DNA from: Nonomuraea muscovyensis
Lineage (GTDB): Bacteria; Actinomycetota; Actinomycetes; Streptosporangiales; Streptosporangiaceae
Reading direction: 5' to 3'
Assembly: GCF_014207745.1 (NCBI RefSeq)
Contig: NZ_JACHJB010000004.1
Location: 248,001 to 312,000 of the forward strand
DNA length: 64,000 bases
The position numbers and the translations under genes are program-made. Shown piece after piece: positions 23,651-32,598 of this stretch (its first letter is position 1; each line of letters opens with the position of its first letter). The notes below the pieces were generated by a model. It saw nothing but the letters and a program-made list of their open reading frames with translations, was not told the origin of the DNA and did not search any database.

Positions 23651-25294
23651 TCAGGCGGTGGTGGGCCGGAAGGTGCTGTCGGCGCGGAACGCGGCCGTGT
23701 CCTCGGCCCGGTCCAGCCACAGCCGGTGGCGCCGGTGCCGGACGAACCGGCCGGGGTAGTTGACCGACTCCAGCCGCACGGTGCCGGCCTCGGCCCCGGC
23801 GCGGGCGTGGAAGGTGGCGTCCCGCTCGAACAGCGTGGTCCCGTCGTCGGCGTCGAACCGCAGGCGGAAGTCCTTGTGCCGCAGGTAGCGGCCGTCGTCG
23901 TCGACGAGCGAGCAGCCCTTGGGGTCGGCCGGCCCGGGCACGATCCGCAGCGGCGCCGCCTCGCCGAGGACGCCCAGGGCGCCGGAGGCGGCCAGCCCCT
24001 CCGCCGGCAGGTTCACCGACCGGAACACCCGCGTCACCCCGGTCGGCAGCAGCCCGCCACCGGCGGGAGCGGCGGCGCGGGTGAACAGCAGCGTGCCGAA
24101 GCCGAGCTGGTCGTACCCGCCGCTGTTGGGCCCGTAGTCGCCGCCGCCGCCCTCGACCCGCACCCGCTCGGCGTACGCCTTCGTGTACGGCACCGACAGG
24201 CCGCGCCGGTTGGCGTAGTGGTGGTAGAGCAGCTCCCACACCGGCCGGTTCTGGCCCCGCGCCACCGCCGAGACGACGGTCTGCTCCCGCCGGGCGCAGG
24301 TGGTGCCGGTGCCCCAGACGTAGGGGGTGAAGGGCACGTCCTCGCCGAGGTTGTAGCGGGCGACGTACTCGGCCGCCCGCATGATGCGGTTGCCGGCGTG
24401 GCCGTACAGGTCGAGGCCCTGGTTCCAGGCCATCTCCGCGATGCTGCCGAGCAGGCCGAGGCCCATCATGGTGTGGCCCTGGTCGCGCCCGCTCTCCTGG
24501 AACTGGGCCAGCCCGCCCGGGTGCGCGAAGGGGATGGCGTTCATGACGGAGCCGTTGCCCTTGCCGTGCTCGAAGTAGTCGACGGCCCGCTCGAACTTCG
24601 CCCGGTCGTCGCAGAACACCCCGATGGCCATGATCGCGGCCATGTTGCACAGGTCCCAGTTGGCCCAGTAGTTGGTGATGCAGGCGCCGTTGTGCCGTAC
24701 CAGGAAGTCGTCGCTGAGCGGGTAGAACACGGTCAGCAGCATCCTGCGGAATCTCTCGACGTCGAAGCCGGGATAGTCGCGCATCAGCTCGGCGGCGTTG
24801 GCGAACTGGTAGCCGTAGATGCCCGCGGCGAGAAACCTGTCGGCGTTGCCGGTGACCGTCTTCAGCGTGCCCGACCAGGCGTTCAGGATGTCGCGGGCGG
24901 CGTCGCCATGCGCCTTGTCCCCGCTGATCCGCCAGCGCAGCGCGTTCTGGTAGGCGGCGTGGACGTCGTTGTAGAGCTGCGGGTAGTTCTGCCCGGTCCC
25001 GCCGCGCACGACGGTCTCCAGCGGGCGTGCCCGCCACGTGCTCCTGGACCGCCCGTTGGCGACCAGTTTCTCCCATCCGGCCCGGTACGGCTGCGCCCCG
25101 GCCCGCACCGCCGCGGCGATCCGGTCGAAGTCCGCCTGGGTGTGCAGCAGCCCCGGGTGCCGGAGGGCGGCCGGCGCCGCCGACGCCCACGACGCGCTCG
25201 GCACCATGGGCAGCACGGCGGGCAGTACGGCGGGCAGGACGGCCATGCCCGCCGCTGTCCTCAGCAGGTTCCGCCGGCTGGTCGGAAGAGCCAT
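23651..25294 (-). CDS. Tat-secreted alginate-lyase-family protein with C-terminal AbfB (arabinose-binding) domain
   Basis: 547 residues from ATG 25294, preceded by GAGAGGA. The N-terminus LPTSRRNLLRTAAGMAVLPA carries a twin-arginine motif. The main domain (about 45-385) is alpha/alpha-toroid alginate-lyase-like: HPGLLHTQADFDRIAAAV, NALRWRISGDKAHGDAARDILNAWS, CITNYWANWDLCNMAAIMAIGVFCDD. The C-terminal about 130 residues are an AbfB/CBM42-like trefoil (YLRHKDFRLRFDADDGTTLFERDATF, VNYPGRFVRHRRHRLWLD), usually binding arabinofuranose side chains. Last gene of the operon with the ABC importer and GH43, so the enzyme probably trims a uronic-acid- and arabinose-containing plant polysaccharide. Confidence 0.82.
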   Translation of the reverse strand: MALPTSRRNLLRTAAGMAVLPAVLPAVLPMVPSASWASAAPAALRHPGLLHTQADFDRIAAAVRAGAQPYRAGWEKLVANGRSRSTWRARPLETVVRGGTGQNYPQLYNDVHAAYQNALRWRISGDKAHGDAARDILNAWSGTLKTVTGNADRFLAAGIYGYQFANAAELMRDYPGFDVERFRRMLLTVFYPLSDDFLVRHNGACITNYWANWDLCNMAAIMAIGVFCDDRAKFERAVDYFEHGKGNGSVMNAIPFAHPGGLAQFQESGRDQGHTMMGLGLLGSIAEMAWNQGLDLYGHAGNRIMRAAEYVARYNLGEDVPFTPYVWGTGTTCARREQTVVSAVARGQNRPVWELLYHHYANRRGLSVPYTKAYAERVRVEGGGGDYGPNSGGYDQLGFGTLLFTRAAAPAGGGLLPTGVTRVFRSVNLPAEGLAASGALGVLGEAAPLRIVPGPADPKGCSLVDDDGRYLRHKDFRLRFDADDGTTLFERDATFHARAGAEAGTVRLESVNYPGRFVRHRRHRLWLDRAEDTAAFRADSTFRPTTA

Positions 25295-25374
25295 GTCAGT
25301 CCTCTCGCGAGACGATCTCTCTCCTGGAGACGGCCACCGGGACGCCCGCATAACACTTTTCTGCCCGGACGAGC

Positions 25375-25387
25375 CCGGCGAAGCCGG
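25375..25387. terminator. Small hairpin between permease and alginate-lyase genes
   Basis: CCGGC-GAA-GCCGG, 5-bp stem with a 3-base loop, in the 138-base gap before the alginate-lyase gene. It could be a partial terminator inside the operon. Short GGTCAGCCCA direct repeats follow at about 25406-25430. Confidence 0.35.
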
Positions 25388-25432
25388 CGCGGTCCGACCC
25401 CGCCCGGTCAGCCCAGGTCAGCCCAGGTCAGG

Positions 25433-26341
25433 TCACTTGAGGCTGCCCAGGGTCACGCCCGACTGCCAGTAGCGGCGCATGGCGATCATGAAGACGGCCA
25501 GCGGGACGACCGCCAGCAGCGACCCGGTCAGCACCAGGGCGGTCAGGTCGTTCTCGGAGTCGACCCGTTTGAGGTTCCAGGCGTACAGGCCGAGGCTGAG
25601 CGTCCACTTGTCCTCGCCGCGCAGCATGGTCAGCGGCAGGTAGAAGCCGTTCCAGTTGCCGACGAACGCCAGCAGGAAGACGGTGGCGGCGCCCGTCTTC
25701 ATCAGCCGGGTGACGATCTGGAAGAAGATCCGCAGCTCGCCCGCGCCGTCCACCCGGGCCGCCTCCAGCAGTTCGGGCGGGACCGCGCCGTCGACGTAGA
25801 CCTTGGCGAGGTAGACCGAGAACGGGCTGATGAACGACGGCAGGAGCACCGCCCACGCGGTGTCGACCAGGCCGACCTGGGCGAACAGCAGGTAGAGCGG
25901 CATGGTCAGCATCGCGCCCGGGATGAGGAACGAGCCGATCACCATGGCCAGGCCGAGGCCGCGCCCCCGGAAGGAGAAGCGCGACAGCGAGTAGCCGGCG
26001 GCCAGCGAGATCAGCGTGCACACCAGCGCGCCCGCCCCGGCGTAGAGCAGCGAGTTGGCCACCCATCGGAAGAAGACGCCGTCGTTGTAGGTGAAGACCT
26101 GCTCCAGGTTGCGGCCGAGGTTGAACTCCCCGAACCACAGCCCGTTGGTGTAGAGCAGGTCGCTCTGGTCCTTGGTGGCGGAGACGACCAGCCACCAGAC
26201 CGGCGCGACCGAGTAGAGGGCGAACAGGGCGAGGCCCGCGAGCACGAACGCCTGCGAGAGCCTGGACCGGGTGGCGCCGACCGGCAGGCCGTCCATGGCG
26301 GACGTGGTGGTGGCCTTGCGGGGTGAGGCGAGAGACGTCAT
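25433..26341 (-). CDS. Carbohydrate ABC transporter permease (MalG-like), second importer
   Basis: The start ATG 26341 overlaps the upstream permease stop by 4 bases (ATGA); the longer open frame above it is a shadow. 302 residues with six membrane segments (AFVLAGLALFALYSVAPVWWLVVSATK first) and the EAA motif ELLEAARVDGAGELRIFFQIV. Second inner-membrane channel subunit of the CUT1 importer. No ATPase gene is present in the operon. Confidence 0.9.
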   Translation of the reverse strand: MTSLASPRKATTTSAMDGLPVGATRSRLSQAFVLAGLALFALYSVAPVWWLVVSATKDQSDLLYTNGLWFGEFNLGRNLEQVFTYNDGVFFRWVANSLLYAGAGALVCTLISLAAGYSLSRFSFRGRGLGLAMVIGSFLIPGAMLTMPLYLLFAQVGLVDTAWAVLLPSFISPFSVYLAKVYVDGAVPPELLEAARVDGAGELRIFFQIVTRLMKTGAATVFLLAFVGNWNGFYLPLTMLRGEDKWTLSLGLYAWNLKRVDSENDLTALVLTGSLLAVVPLAVFMIAMRRYWQSGVTLGSLK

Positions 26342-27204
26342 CGCGATGCCCTGTTCGTGAACCGGTAGAAGAGGAACGAGATCGCTCCGACCACGACGGC
26401 CAGCACGACCGACAGGGCGGCGGCGTAGTTGTAGTCGTTGCTGTCGAACGCCTCGTAGAAGATCATCATGATCGGGGTGAAGTCCTTGGTGATGATCTCC
26501 GGGACGACGTTCCGGAACAGCAGCGGCTCGTTGAAGATCTGCAGCATGTGGATGATCGACAGCATCCCGGTCAGCACGAGGGCCCCCCGCACGTACGGGA
26601 TCTTGATGGAGACCGCGATGCGCAGCTCTGACGCGCCGTCCACCCGGGCCGCGTCGAACAGCTCGCGCGGCACCGACTGCAGCGCGCCGTAGATGATGAG
26701 CATGTTGAACCCGGCGCCGATCCAGGTGAGCAGGTTGCCCATGGAGATCCACACCAGGGCCGGCGAGAAGAAGTTCACGCCGGTCAGGTCGGTGAGCGGG
26801 CCAAGGCGCGGGCTGTAGACGTACATCCACATGAGCGCCGCCACGATGCCCGGGATCATGTACGGAACCAGGAAGGCGAGCCGGTAGCGGTGCGCCACCC
26901 GCCGCCTGGTCCCGTCGAGCAGCAGCGCCATCACCAGCGCGAACCCGAGCATGACGGGGATCTGCACCACGGCGAAGGCGAGCACCCGCCCGATCGAGGC
27001 CCAGAAGGTGCCGTCGGACAGGGCCCGGGTGAAGTTGTCCGCCCCGGCGAAGACCTCGACGCGCGGGCCGATGCCCAGGCCGGAGGTCCGCACGGTGTAG
27101 AGGCTCTGGTGGACGGCGTAGAGCAGCGGCAGCACGAACAGGGCCGCGAAGCCGACGAAGAACGGCGCGGAGAAGGCCGCGCCCTTGCGCTGGGTGACTG
27201 ACAC
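26338..27204 (-). CDS. Carbohydrate ABC transporter permease (MalF-like), second importer
   Basis: 288 residues from GTG 27204 with GGAGGAC upstream. Membrane segments include FSAPFFVGFAALFVLPLLYAVHQSLY, and the EAA loop reads ELFDAARVDGASELRIAVSIKIP. Partner of the following permease and of the binding protein encoded 51 bases upstream; a strong hairpin lies in that gap. Confidence 0.9.
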   Translation of the reverse strand: MSVTQRKGAAFSAPFFVGFAALFVLPLLYAVHQSLYTVRTSGLGIGPRVEVFAGADNFTRALSDGTFWASIGRVLAFAVVQIPVMLGFALVMALLLDGTRRRVAHRYRLAFLVPYMIPGIVAALMWMYVYSPRLGPLTDLTGVNFFSPALVWISMGNLLTWIGAGFNMLIIYGALQSVPRELFDAARVDGASELRIAVSIKIPYVRGALVLTGMLSIIHMLQIFNEPLLFRNVVPEIITKDFTPIMMIFYEAFDSNDYNYAAALSVVLAVVVGAISFLFYRFTNRASR

Positions 27205-27222
27205 GAGAAGTCCTCCGGTACG

Positions 27223-27249
27223 GAGGGAGCGCGGCCGCCGCGCTCCCTC
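27223..27249. promoter_or_regulatory. 13-bp stem-loop between binding-protein and permease genes
   Basis: GAGGGAGCGCGGC-C-GCCGCGCTCCCTC is a perfect inverted repeat with a single central base. It sits in the short gap just after the binding-protein stop. In binding-protein operons such intergenic hairpins stabilise the upstream mRNA or attenuate read-through, giving more binding protein than permease. It could equally be a partial terminator. Confidence 0.6.
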
Positions 27250-27255
27250 ACCTGC

Positions 27256-28578
27256 TCATTCGACGACCTTGACACCCTTCTGCCTGAGGTCGTCGACGGT
27301 CCACTTCTGCATGTGCTCCAGCACGGCCTCGACCTTCATCTCGCCGTTCATCGCCTTGCCCCACTTGTCGGCGAGCTCCTCGTACATGGCGGTGGAGTTG
27401 GGCCCGTACACCCAGTCGGAGGCGAACTCGCCGGACTCGGCGATCACCTTGGCGCCGGCCGCGGCGTGCTCGCCCCACAGCTGCTTGGGCACGGTGGCGT
27501 CGATGTACGGGGCCGCGTCGGCGACGGCCGGGTACCAGCCGTTGCCGGAGACCGGGTCGGCCATGGCCTTGATCGGCGCGCTCTCGGTGGCCAGCCACAG
27601 GGCGGCCGCGACGGCCTGCTCCGGGTGCGCGCACAGGGACGGGACGACGAGCGCGGCGGTGTCGGCCGCCGACACGGGCGAGGTCCGGCCCTTGACGATG
27701 AGGTTGGGGCCGGCCTCCCAGTCGCCGAGGGAGTTCTTCATGTTCTTCTGGTGGCCGGCGAGCTGCCAGGTGGACACCTGCCGCATGGCGATCTTGCCCT
27801 GGTCGTACTCCTGCATCATGGCGGCGTACTCGGCGTAGGAGATCTTCTGCACGAGCTCGTCGTCGAGGAGCTGCTGCATGACGCCCGCAGCCCACTTCGA
27901 GGCGTCGTCGGTGAAGTTGATCTTCCAGGCGTCGCCCTGGATGGTGTACCAGCGGGCGCCCCCCTGCCAGGACAGGCCCATCAGCGTCGAAGGGTCCTCA
28001 CCGGCCAGGTTGAAGACCGCGACGCCGTCCTTCTTCAGGTGCTTGCGGCCGAGCTCGATGAGCTCCTCCCACGTGGTGGGGTACGTCAGGCCGCGCTTGT
28101 CGAAGGTCGGCTTGTGGAACATGCTGAACAGCGGGTCACGCTTGTCGGGCACACCGTAGGTGACGCCCGCGAGCGTCAGCGCCTCCACCGCGCCGGGCGA
28201 GAACTTCGCGGACGCCGCGGAGACGTCCTTCGTCAGGTCCTTGATCACACCCTCGGCGAGGAGCTGGCCGCCGTTGCGGTTGTCGGTCTGCGCCAGGCAC
28301 GGCATGGTGGCGGCGTCGCCGGCCTTGTGCGCGTTGCGCAGGTTCTTGACCAGGTCGACGCCGGGGACCTCGACGAACTTGAGGCGCACGTCCTGGTGCG
28401 CGGCGTTGAAGGCGGCCACGGCGCCCTTGGCGCCCAGCTTGTCGGTCCAGTACTCCAGGGTGACGGGCCCGGACTGCTGCTGTCCCGCGGGCGGCGCGGT
28501 GGCCTGCCCGCCACCGCCGCCGCAGGCCGCCGCCAGGGTGAGGATCGCGGCCGCGGCGAGCCATCGGCTTGTGTGCAT
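27256..28578 (-). CDS. Sugar ABC transporter substrate-binding lipoprotein, second importer
   Basis: 440 residues from ATG 28578, preceded by AAGGAGTA; an upstream in-frame GTG is less likely. HTSRWLAAAAILTLAAACGGGGG is a lipoprotein signal with lipobox. The body matches family-1 extracellular binding proteins (LEYWTDKLGAKGAVAAFNAAHQDVRLKF, GLTYPTTWEELIELGRKHLKKDGV, GKIAMRQVSTWQLAG). It delivers the oligosaccharide released by the neighbouring GH43 and lyase enzymes (inference from operon context). Confidence 0.9.
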   Translation of the reverse strand: MHTSRWLAAAAILTLAAACGGGGGQATAPPAGQQQSGPVTLEYWTDKLGAKGAVAAFNAAHQDVRLKFVEVPGVDLVKNLRNAHKAGDAATMPCLAQTDNRNGGQLLAEGVIKDLTKDVSAASAKFSPGAVEALTLAGVTYGVPDKRDPLFSMFHKPTFDKRGLTYPTTWEELIELGRKHLKKDGVAVFNLAGEDPSTLMGLSWQGGARWYTIQGDAWKINFTDDASKWAAGVMQQLLDDELVQKISYAEYAAMMQEYDQGKIAMRQVSTWQLAGHQKNMKNSLGDWEAGPNLIVKGRTSPVSAADTAALVVPSLCAHPEQAVAAALWLATESAPIKAMADPVSGNGWYPAVADAAPYIDATVPKQLWGEHAAAGAKVIAESGEFASDWVYGPNSTAMYEELADKWGKAMNGEMKVEAVLEHMQKWTVDDLRQKGVKVVE

Positions 28579-28619
28579 GACTACTCCTTGGGGGATGAGG
28601 GGGGTGGGCGGCATTCCGG

Positions 28620-30200
28620 TCAGTCCTCCCGGTAGCGCGTGCGGTCGAAGACGGCCGAGCAGCCCTCGCCCGCGAGGTCCTGCACCCAGAGCCCGGCGAA
28701 CGCCCCGGTGAACCCGAAGGTGCGCAACCGGCCGTCGACGATCTCGTCGGCGTACTCGTCGGACAGGATCGTGGCGTCCAGCTCGGCGGGCAGGTCACGG
28801 CCGTCGCGGGAAAAGCGGACGACCGGCCCGTCGAAGGTCACCGCCAGCACCGTCCGGGAGGGGCACGGCTCGGTGAGGTGGACGGTGCGGACGCCCCGGT
28901 CGCTCGTGGTGAGCACCAGGCCGTCGGTGGTCAGGGCGAGGTAGTGCCAGTTGAGCGCGTTGTAGTAGGCCACCAGGCCCGCCGACTGGTGGACGCCGCC
29001 CGGCTCGAACGTCACCCGCGCCTCCAGCGAGCAGCGGGACGCGGTGACGCGGCGGGCGAACAGGCTGGGGGCGCGCCGGCCGTGCGGCGACTGGCCGCCG
29101 GCGACGGTCAGCCGGTCGCCGGACACGCCCAGCCAGTCGGACGAGGCCGGGCGGCGCAACGTGCTCCAGTCGGGGTGACGGACCGGGCGCGCGCCGGACG
29201 GGCCGCGACGGGCCGGGCCCACGGCGGACGCACCGCGCGGGGGCGCGCCGGGTGGCTGGTCGGGCGGGTCCCACCCCGCGGCGGCGGCCGGCCAGGGGTG
29301 CGGCGGCAGCGCCGGGGCGGGCACCTCCACCGCGGGCACCCCGCCCGCGACCCGGGGCCAGCCGTCCACCCACTCCACCCGCTGGAGGGCGGTCTCCCGG
29401 CCGAGCACGCACCGCCCGCGGGGGGTGTAGGGGCGGGCCGCGAGGTGGGCGACGTACCACTCCCCCGCCTGCGTCTCCACCAGGCAGCCGTGCCCGGCCT
29501 TCTGCAGGGCCAGCGACGGGTCGTGCCTGCTGGTCAGCATCGGGCCGGCCGGATCCGCCTCGTACGGGCCGAACAGGTCGCGCGAGCGCAGCACGGTGAT
29601 GCCGTGCTCGTAGCCGGTGCCACCCTCGGCGACCACGAGGTAGTGCCGGTCGCCGACGCGGTAGAGGTGGGGTCCTTCGGTGAGCCCGCGGTCGGCGAGG
29701 AGGGCGCGCGGCTCGCCGCCCGTGAGCGGCCGGATCTCGATCCCCGCGAAGCCCTTGCCCGGCCGGGAGTCGAAGACCATGTTCAGCAGCCAGCTCCCCT
29801 CGGCGGTGTGGAACAGCGAGGCGTCGAAGCCGCGGCCGGGCAGCCGGACGGGGTCCGACCAGGGGCCCTCGACGGTGGGGGCGGTGACCAGGTGGTTGGT
29901 GATGTCCTTGACCCCGTGGGCGTAGTTGTCCATCACGCCGTACACCAGGTGGAACAGGCCGTCGTGGTAGGTGAGGTCGGGCGCCCAGACCCCACCGGAG
30001 TCGGGCACGCCGGACAGGTCGAGCAGGCGCCGCTCGTCCAGCACCCCGCCGAGGGGCCGCCAGTGCACCAGGTCGCGCGAGTGGTGCAGGCGGACGCCGG
30101 GATACCACTCGAACGTGGAGGTGGCCAGGTAGTAGTCCGCGCCGACGCGCAGGATCGACGGGTCGGGGTGGAATCCGGGGAGGACGGGGTTACGGATCAT
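28620..30200 (-). CDS. Glycoside hydrolase family 43 (beta-xylosidase/arabinofuranosidase-like)
   Basis: 526 residues from ATG 30200. The five-bladed propeller starts IRNPVLPGFHPDPSILRVGADYYLATSTFEWYPGV, where the Asp of HPDPSI is the general base; GGVWAPDL supplies the pKa-modulating Asp and LTEGPHLYR the acid Glu. A second beta-sandwich (about 345-526) with ARVTFEPGGVHQSAGLVAYYNALNWHYL is the GH43 C-terminal domain of beta-xylosidases. No signal peptide, so it is intracellular and hydrolyses imported oligosaccharides. First gene of a five-gene operon (GH43, binding protein, two permeases, lyase), divergent from the dehydrogenase-LacI pair. Confidence 0.9.
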   Translation of the reverse strand: MIRNPVLPGFHPDPSILRVGADYYLATSTFEWYPGVRLHHSRDLVHWRPLGGVLDERRLLDLSGVPDSGGVWAPDLTYHDGLFHLVYGVMDNYAHGVKDITNHLVTAPTVEGPWSDPVRLPGRGFDASLFHTAEGSWLLNMVFDSRPGKGFAGIEIRPLTGGEPRALLADRGLTEGPHLYRVGDRHYLVVAEGGTGYEHGITVLRSRDLFGPYEADPAGPMLTSRHDPSLALQKAGHGCLVETQAGEWYVAHLAARPYTPRGRCVLGRETALQRVEWVDGWPRVAGGVPAVEVPAPALPPHPWPAAAAGWDPPDQPPGAPPRGASAVGPARRGPSGARPVRHPDWSTLRRPASSDWLGVSGDRLTVAGGQSPHGRRAPSLFARRVTASRCSLEARVTFEPGGVHQSAGLVAYYNALNWHYLALTTDGLVLTTSDRGVRTVHLTEPCPSRTVLAVTFDGPVVRFSRDGRDLPAELDATILSDEYADEIVDGRLRTFGFTGAFAGLWVQDLAGEGCSAVFDRTRYRED

Positions 30201-30240
30201 TCGTGAGCAGCGCTCCGTCTCAGGTCGCCTTCCGGCAATA

Positions 30241-30252
30241 GAAACCGGTAGC
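30241..30252. promoter_or_regulatory. LacI-type half-palindrome operator 1 (GH43 side)
   Basis: GAAACCGGTAGC matches 10 of 12 positions of the palindrome GAAACCGGTTTC and lies about 40 bases upstream of the GH43 start. The 10 bases at 30238-30247 recur as an exact inverted copy at 30391-30400. Confidence 0.5.
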
Positions 30253-30385
30253 TGCGAACGCTACGGGCGGAGGCCGCACATCTCAAGGCCGCGTTACAAA
30301 TGCGTTACCTCAAGAATTCCACCACCAGCCCAGATCCACCGACGGCCGCTTCCTGTTGACCGGACCCCCCTCCCCTCCTACCGTA

Positions 30386-30397
30386 GACATCGGTTTC
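30386..30397. promoter_or_regulatory. LacI-type half-palindrome operator 2 (dehydrogenase side)
   Basis: GACATCGGTTTC also matches 10 of 12 positions of GAAACCGGTTTC, lying about 31 bases before the dehydrogenase start. The two sites are 145 bases apart, suited to looping by a LacI-family tetramer or dimers controlling both divergent operons. Confidence 0.5.
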
Positions 30398-30427
30398 TAT
30401 ATGTTGCCTGGACGGAGGACCTCACTC

Positions 30428-31420
30428 GTGCCCCCACGCCCGAAGGCGCTGCTCGCCATGCGCGCGGAACACCTCGCGATGCTCTTTCCCCCGCCTCTGC
30501 TGCGGCGGCTTTCGGCGCTGGCCGACCTCGACGTGACGCTGGTCGCCGAGCGCTTCGACGACCCGCGGCTGGCCGGGGTGCTGCCCGGCGTGGAGGTCCT
30601 GATCACCGGCTGGGGCTGCCCGCCGCTCGACGGGGCCGTGCTGGCCGCCGCGCCCGCGCTGCGCGCCGTGCTGCACACGGCCGGGTCGGTGAAGGGCATG
30701 GTCACCCCGGCCTGCTGGGAACGGGGCATGCTCGTCTCCTCCGCCGCCGACGCCAACGCGGTCCCGGTCGCCGAGTACACGGTCGGCGCCATCCTGCTGG
30801 CGGGCAAGGGCGTGTTCGCGCTGCGCGAGCGCTACCGCAGCGAGCGGTCCTTCGTGCTCGCGGCGATCCAGCCCTCGGTCGGCAACTTCGGCCGCCGGGT
30901 CGGCGTCGTCGGCGCTTCCCGGATCGGCCGCCGGGTGCTCGCCCTGCTCGCGCCGTACGACTTCGACGTGTGCCTGTACGACCCGTACACGCGGGTGGAG
31001 GGGGTGCGGCAGGTCGGCCTGGAGGAGCTGCTGAGCACGTCCGACATCGTCACCCTGCACGCGCCGGGCACCGAGGAGACCCATCACCTGCTCGACCGTG
31101 ACCGTCTCGCACTGATGCCCGACGGCGCGGTGCTCGTCAACACCGCCAGGGGGTCGTTGGTCGACACCGAGGCGCTGGCCGGCGAGCTGGCGTCGGGGCG
31201 GCTGTCGGCGATCCTCGACGTCACCGACCCCGAGCCGCTGCCGCCCGGCTCGCCGCTGTTCGACCTGCCGAACGCGTTCCTCACCCCGCACGTCGCCGGC
31301 TCCCACGGCAACGAGCTGGCCCGGATGGGCGCCTCCGTGCTGGACGAGCTGGACCGGCTGATCGCCGGGACGCCGCTGGCGCACCGGGTGACGCACGACG
31401 ACCTGGAGCGGGCGGCCTGA
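30428..31420 (+). CDS. D-2-hydroxyacid dehydrogenase (NAD-dependent)
   Basis: 330 residues from GTG 30428, nine bases after GGAGG; the frame further upstream overlaps the operator. It has the two-domain D-isomer dehydrogenase layout: NAD-binding VGVVGASRIGRRVLALL (a G-x-S-x-x-G variant of GxGxxG), substrate Arg in LVNTARGSLVDTEAL, then Glu in DPEPLPPGSPLF and catalytic His in LTPHVAGSHGNE. It reduces or oxidises a 2-keto/2-hydroxy acid. Pairing with a LacI regulator opposite a GH43-importer operon suggests use in sugar-acid metabolism. The exact substrate is not predictable. Confidence 0.85.
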   Translation: MPPRPKALLAMRAEHLAMLFPPPLLRRLSALADLDVTLVAERFDDPRLAGVLPGVEVLITGWGCPPLDGAVLAAAPALRAVLHTAGSVKGMVTPACWERGMLVSSAADANAVPVAEYTVGAILLAGKGVFALRERYRSERSFVLAAIQPSVGNFGRRVGVVGASRIGRRVLALLAPYDFDVCLYDPYTRVEGVRQVGLEELLSTSDIVTLHAPGTEETHHLLDRDRLALMPDGAVLVNTARGSLVDTEALAGELASGRLSAILDVTDPEPLPPGSPLFDLPNAFLTPHVAGSHGNELARMGASVLDELDRLIAGTPLAHRVTHDDLERAA

Positions 31421-31489
31421 CAGCCGGATTGGGCGGCCGCCCCCGTGACGATCGCCATAGACTGCCACCGAGCTAGGGAAAGGTGCGCC

Positions 31490-32560
31490 TTGTCGCGAAA
31501 ACTGACCGCCGAGGAGAGCGACCGCGCGACCATCCGGGACGTCGCGGCCAGGGCCGGTGTGTCCGCCTCCACGGTGTCCCGGGTGATCAAGGGCGACTAC
31601 CCGGTGGCCCAGGCGACCCGCGCCCGCGTGGTGCGCGCGATGCGCGACCTCGACTACGTGCTGAACGTCCACGCGCGGGCCCTGTCGGGAGCCGGCACCA
31701 AGATGGTGGCGTTCGTCATCGACGACGTCACCGGCCCGTCCTTCGCCCACGTCGCCAAGGGCGTGGAGCAGCAGGCGACCGTCGAGGGCCGGCTGTGCAT
31801 GGTCTGCACCACCCACGGCGACCCCTCCCGCGAGCTGGCGGTGGTGGAGGCCATGCGCGAGCAGCGGGCCGACGCGGTCATCCTGGTCGGCGGCGGCTCG
31901 GCCGACGACGCCTACCGCGAGCGCATGACCCACTTCGCGCACGCCCTCGACAAGGCCGGCTCGCGGCTGGTCCTGTGCGGCCGGCCGCCGCTCGGCGCCG
32001 ACGTGCCGACCACCGTCGTGGAGTACGACAACGAGGTCGGCGCCTACGCCATGACCAGCCACCTGCTGTCCCAGGGCCACCGCCGGATCGTCTACCTCGG
32101 CGCCAACGGGCCCGGCGGCCTCAACCCCACCAAGCTCGACCGCGTGCGCGGCTACACCCGGGCCCACGAGGACTACGGCGTCACCTGCGACCCCGGCCTC
32201 GTCATCCCGGCCGACTTCACCCGCGCCGCCGGCCACGCGGGCGCCAGGCGGCTGCTGGCCGCCGGCGTCGACTTCACCGCGATCTTCGCCGGCACCGACA
32301 TGGTGGCCGTCGGCGTGCTGGCCGCGCTGCGCGAGGCCGGGATCAGCGTGCCGGGCGAGGTGTCGGTGGCCGGCTACGACGACATCCCGCTGGCCGCCGA
32401 CCTCGTGCCGGCGCTGACCACCGTACGGGTCCCCAGCGAGGAGCTGGGCCGGACGGCGGTGCGCCTGGCGCTCCATCCCGACCAGCCGCAGCACGTCACC
32501 CTCGGCACCCACATCGTCGTCCGCGACTCCGTCAAGCCCCCGCCCCGCGCTCGTCGCTGA
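31490..32560 (+). CDS. LacI-family transcriptional regulator
   Basis: 356 residues from TTG 31490, seven bases after AAAGG. The LacI helix-turn-helix and hinge are clear: ATIRDVAARAGVSASTVSRVIKGDYPV...TRARVVRAMRDLDYVLN. The periplasmic-binding-type domain ends SVAGYDDIPLAADLVPALTTVRVP. It follows the dehydrogenase by 69 bases and is convergent with the last PKS gene. Likely controls the divergent GH43/ABC/lyase operon through the GAAACCG sites in the 30.2-30.4 kb region and is induced by a xylo- or arabino-oligosaccharide. Confidence 0.92.
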   Translation: MSRKLTAEESDRATIRDVAARAGVSASTVSRVIKGDYPVAQATRARVVRAMRDLDYVLNVHARALSGAGTKMVAFVIDDVTGPSFAHVAKGVEQQATVEGRLCMVCTTHGDPSRELAVVEAMREQRADAVILVGGGSADDAYRERMTHFAHALDKAGSRLVLCGRPPLGADVPTTVVEYDNEVGAYAMTSHLLSQGHRRIVYLGANGPGGLNPTKLDRVRGYTRAHEDYGVTCDPGLVIPADFTRAAGHAGARRLLAAGVDFTAIFAGTDMVAVGVLAALREAGISVPGEVSVAGYDDIPLAADLVPALTTVRVPSEELGRTAVRLALHPDQPQHVTLGTHIVVRDSVKPPPRARR

Positions 32561-32598
32561 GGCCCCCGTCCCGGTGCGTCACTCGGGCGGGCGGTGGG

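Noticed and set aside
23564..26326. 920-codon plus-strand open frame over the alginate-lyase and permease genes
   Set aside because: No recognisable domain and composition typical of antisense frames; the minus-strand genes have signal peptides, motifs and ribosome sites.
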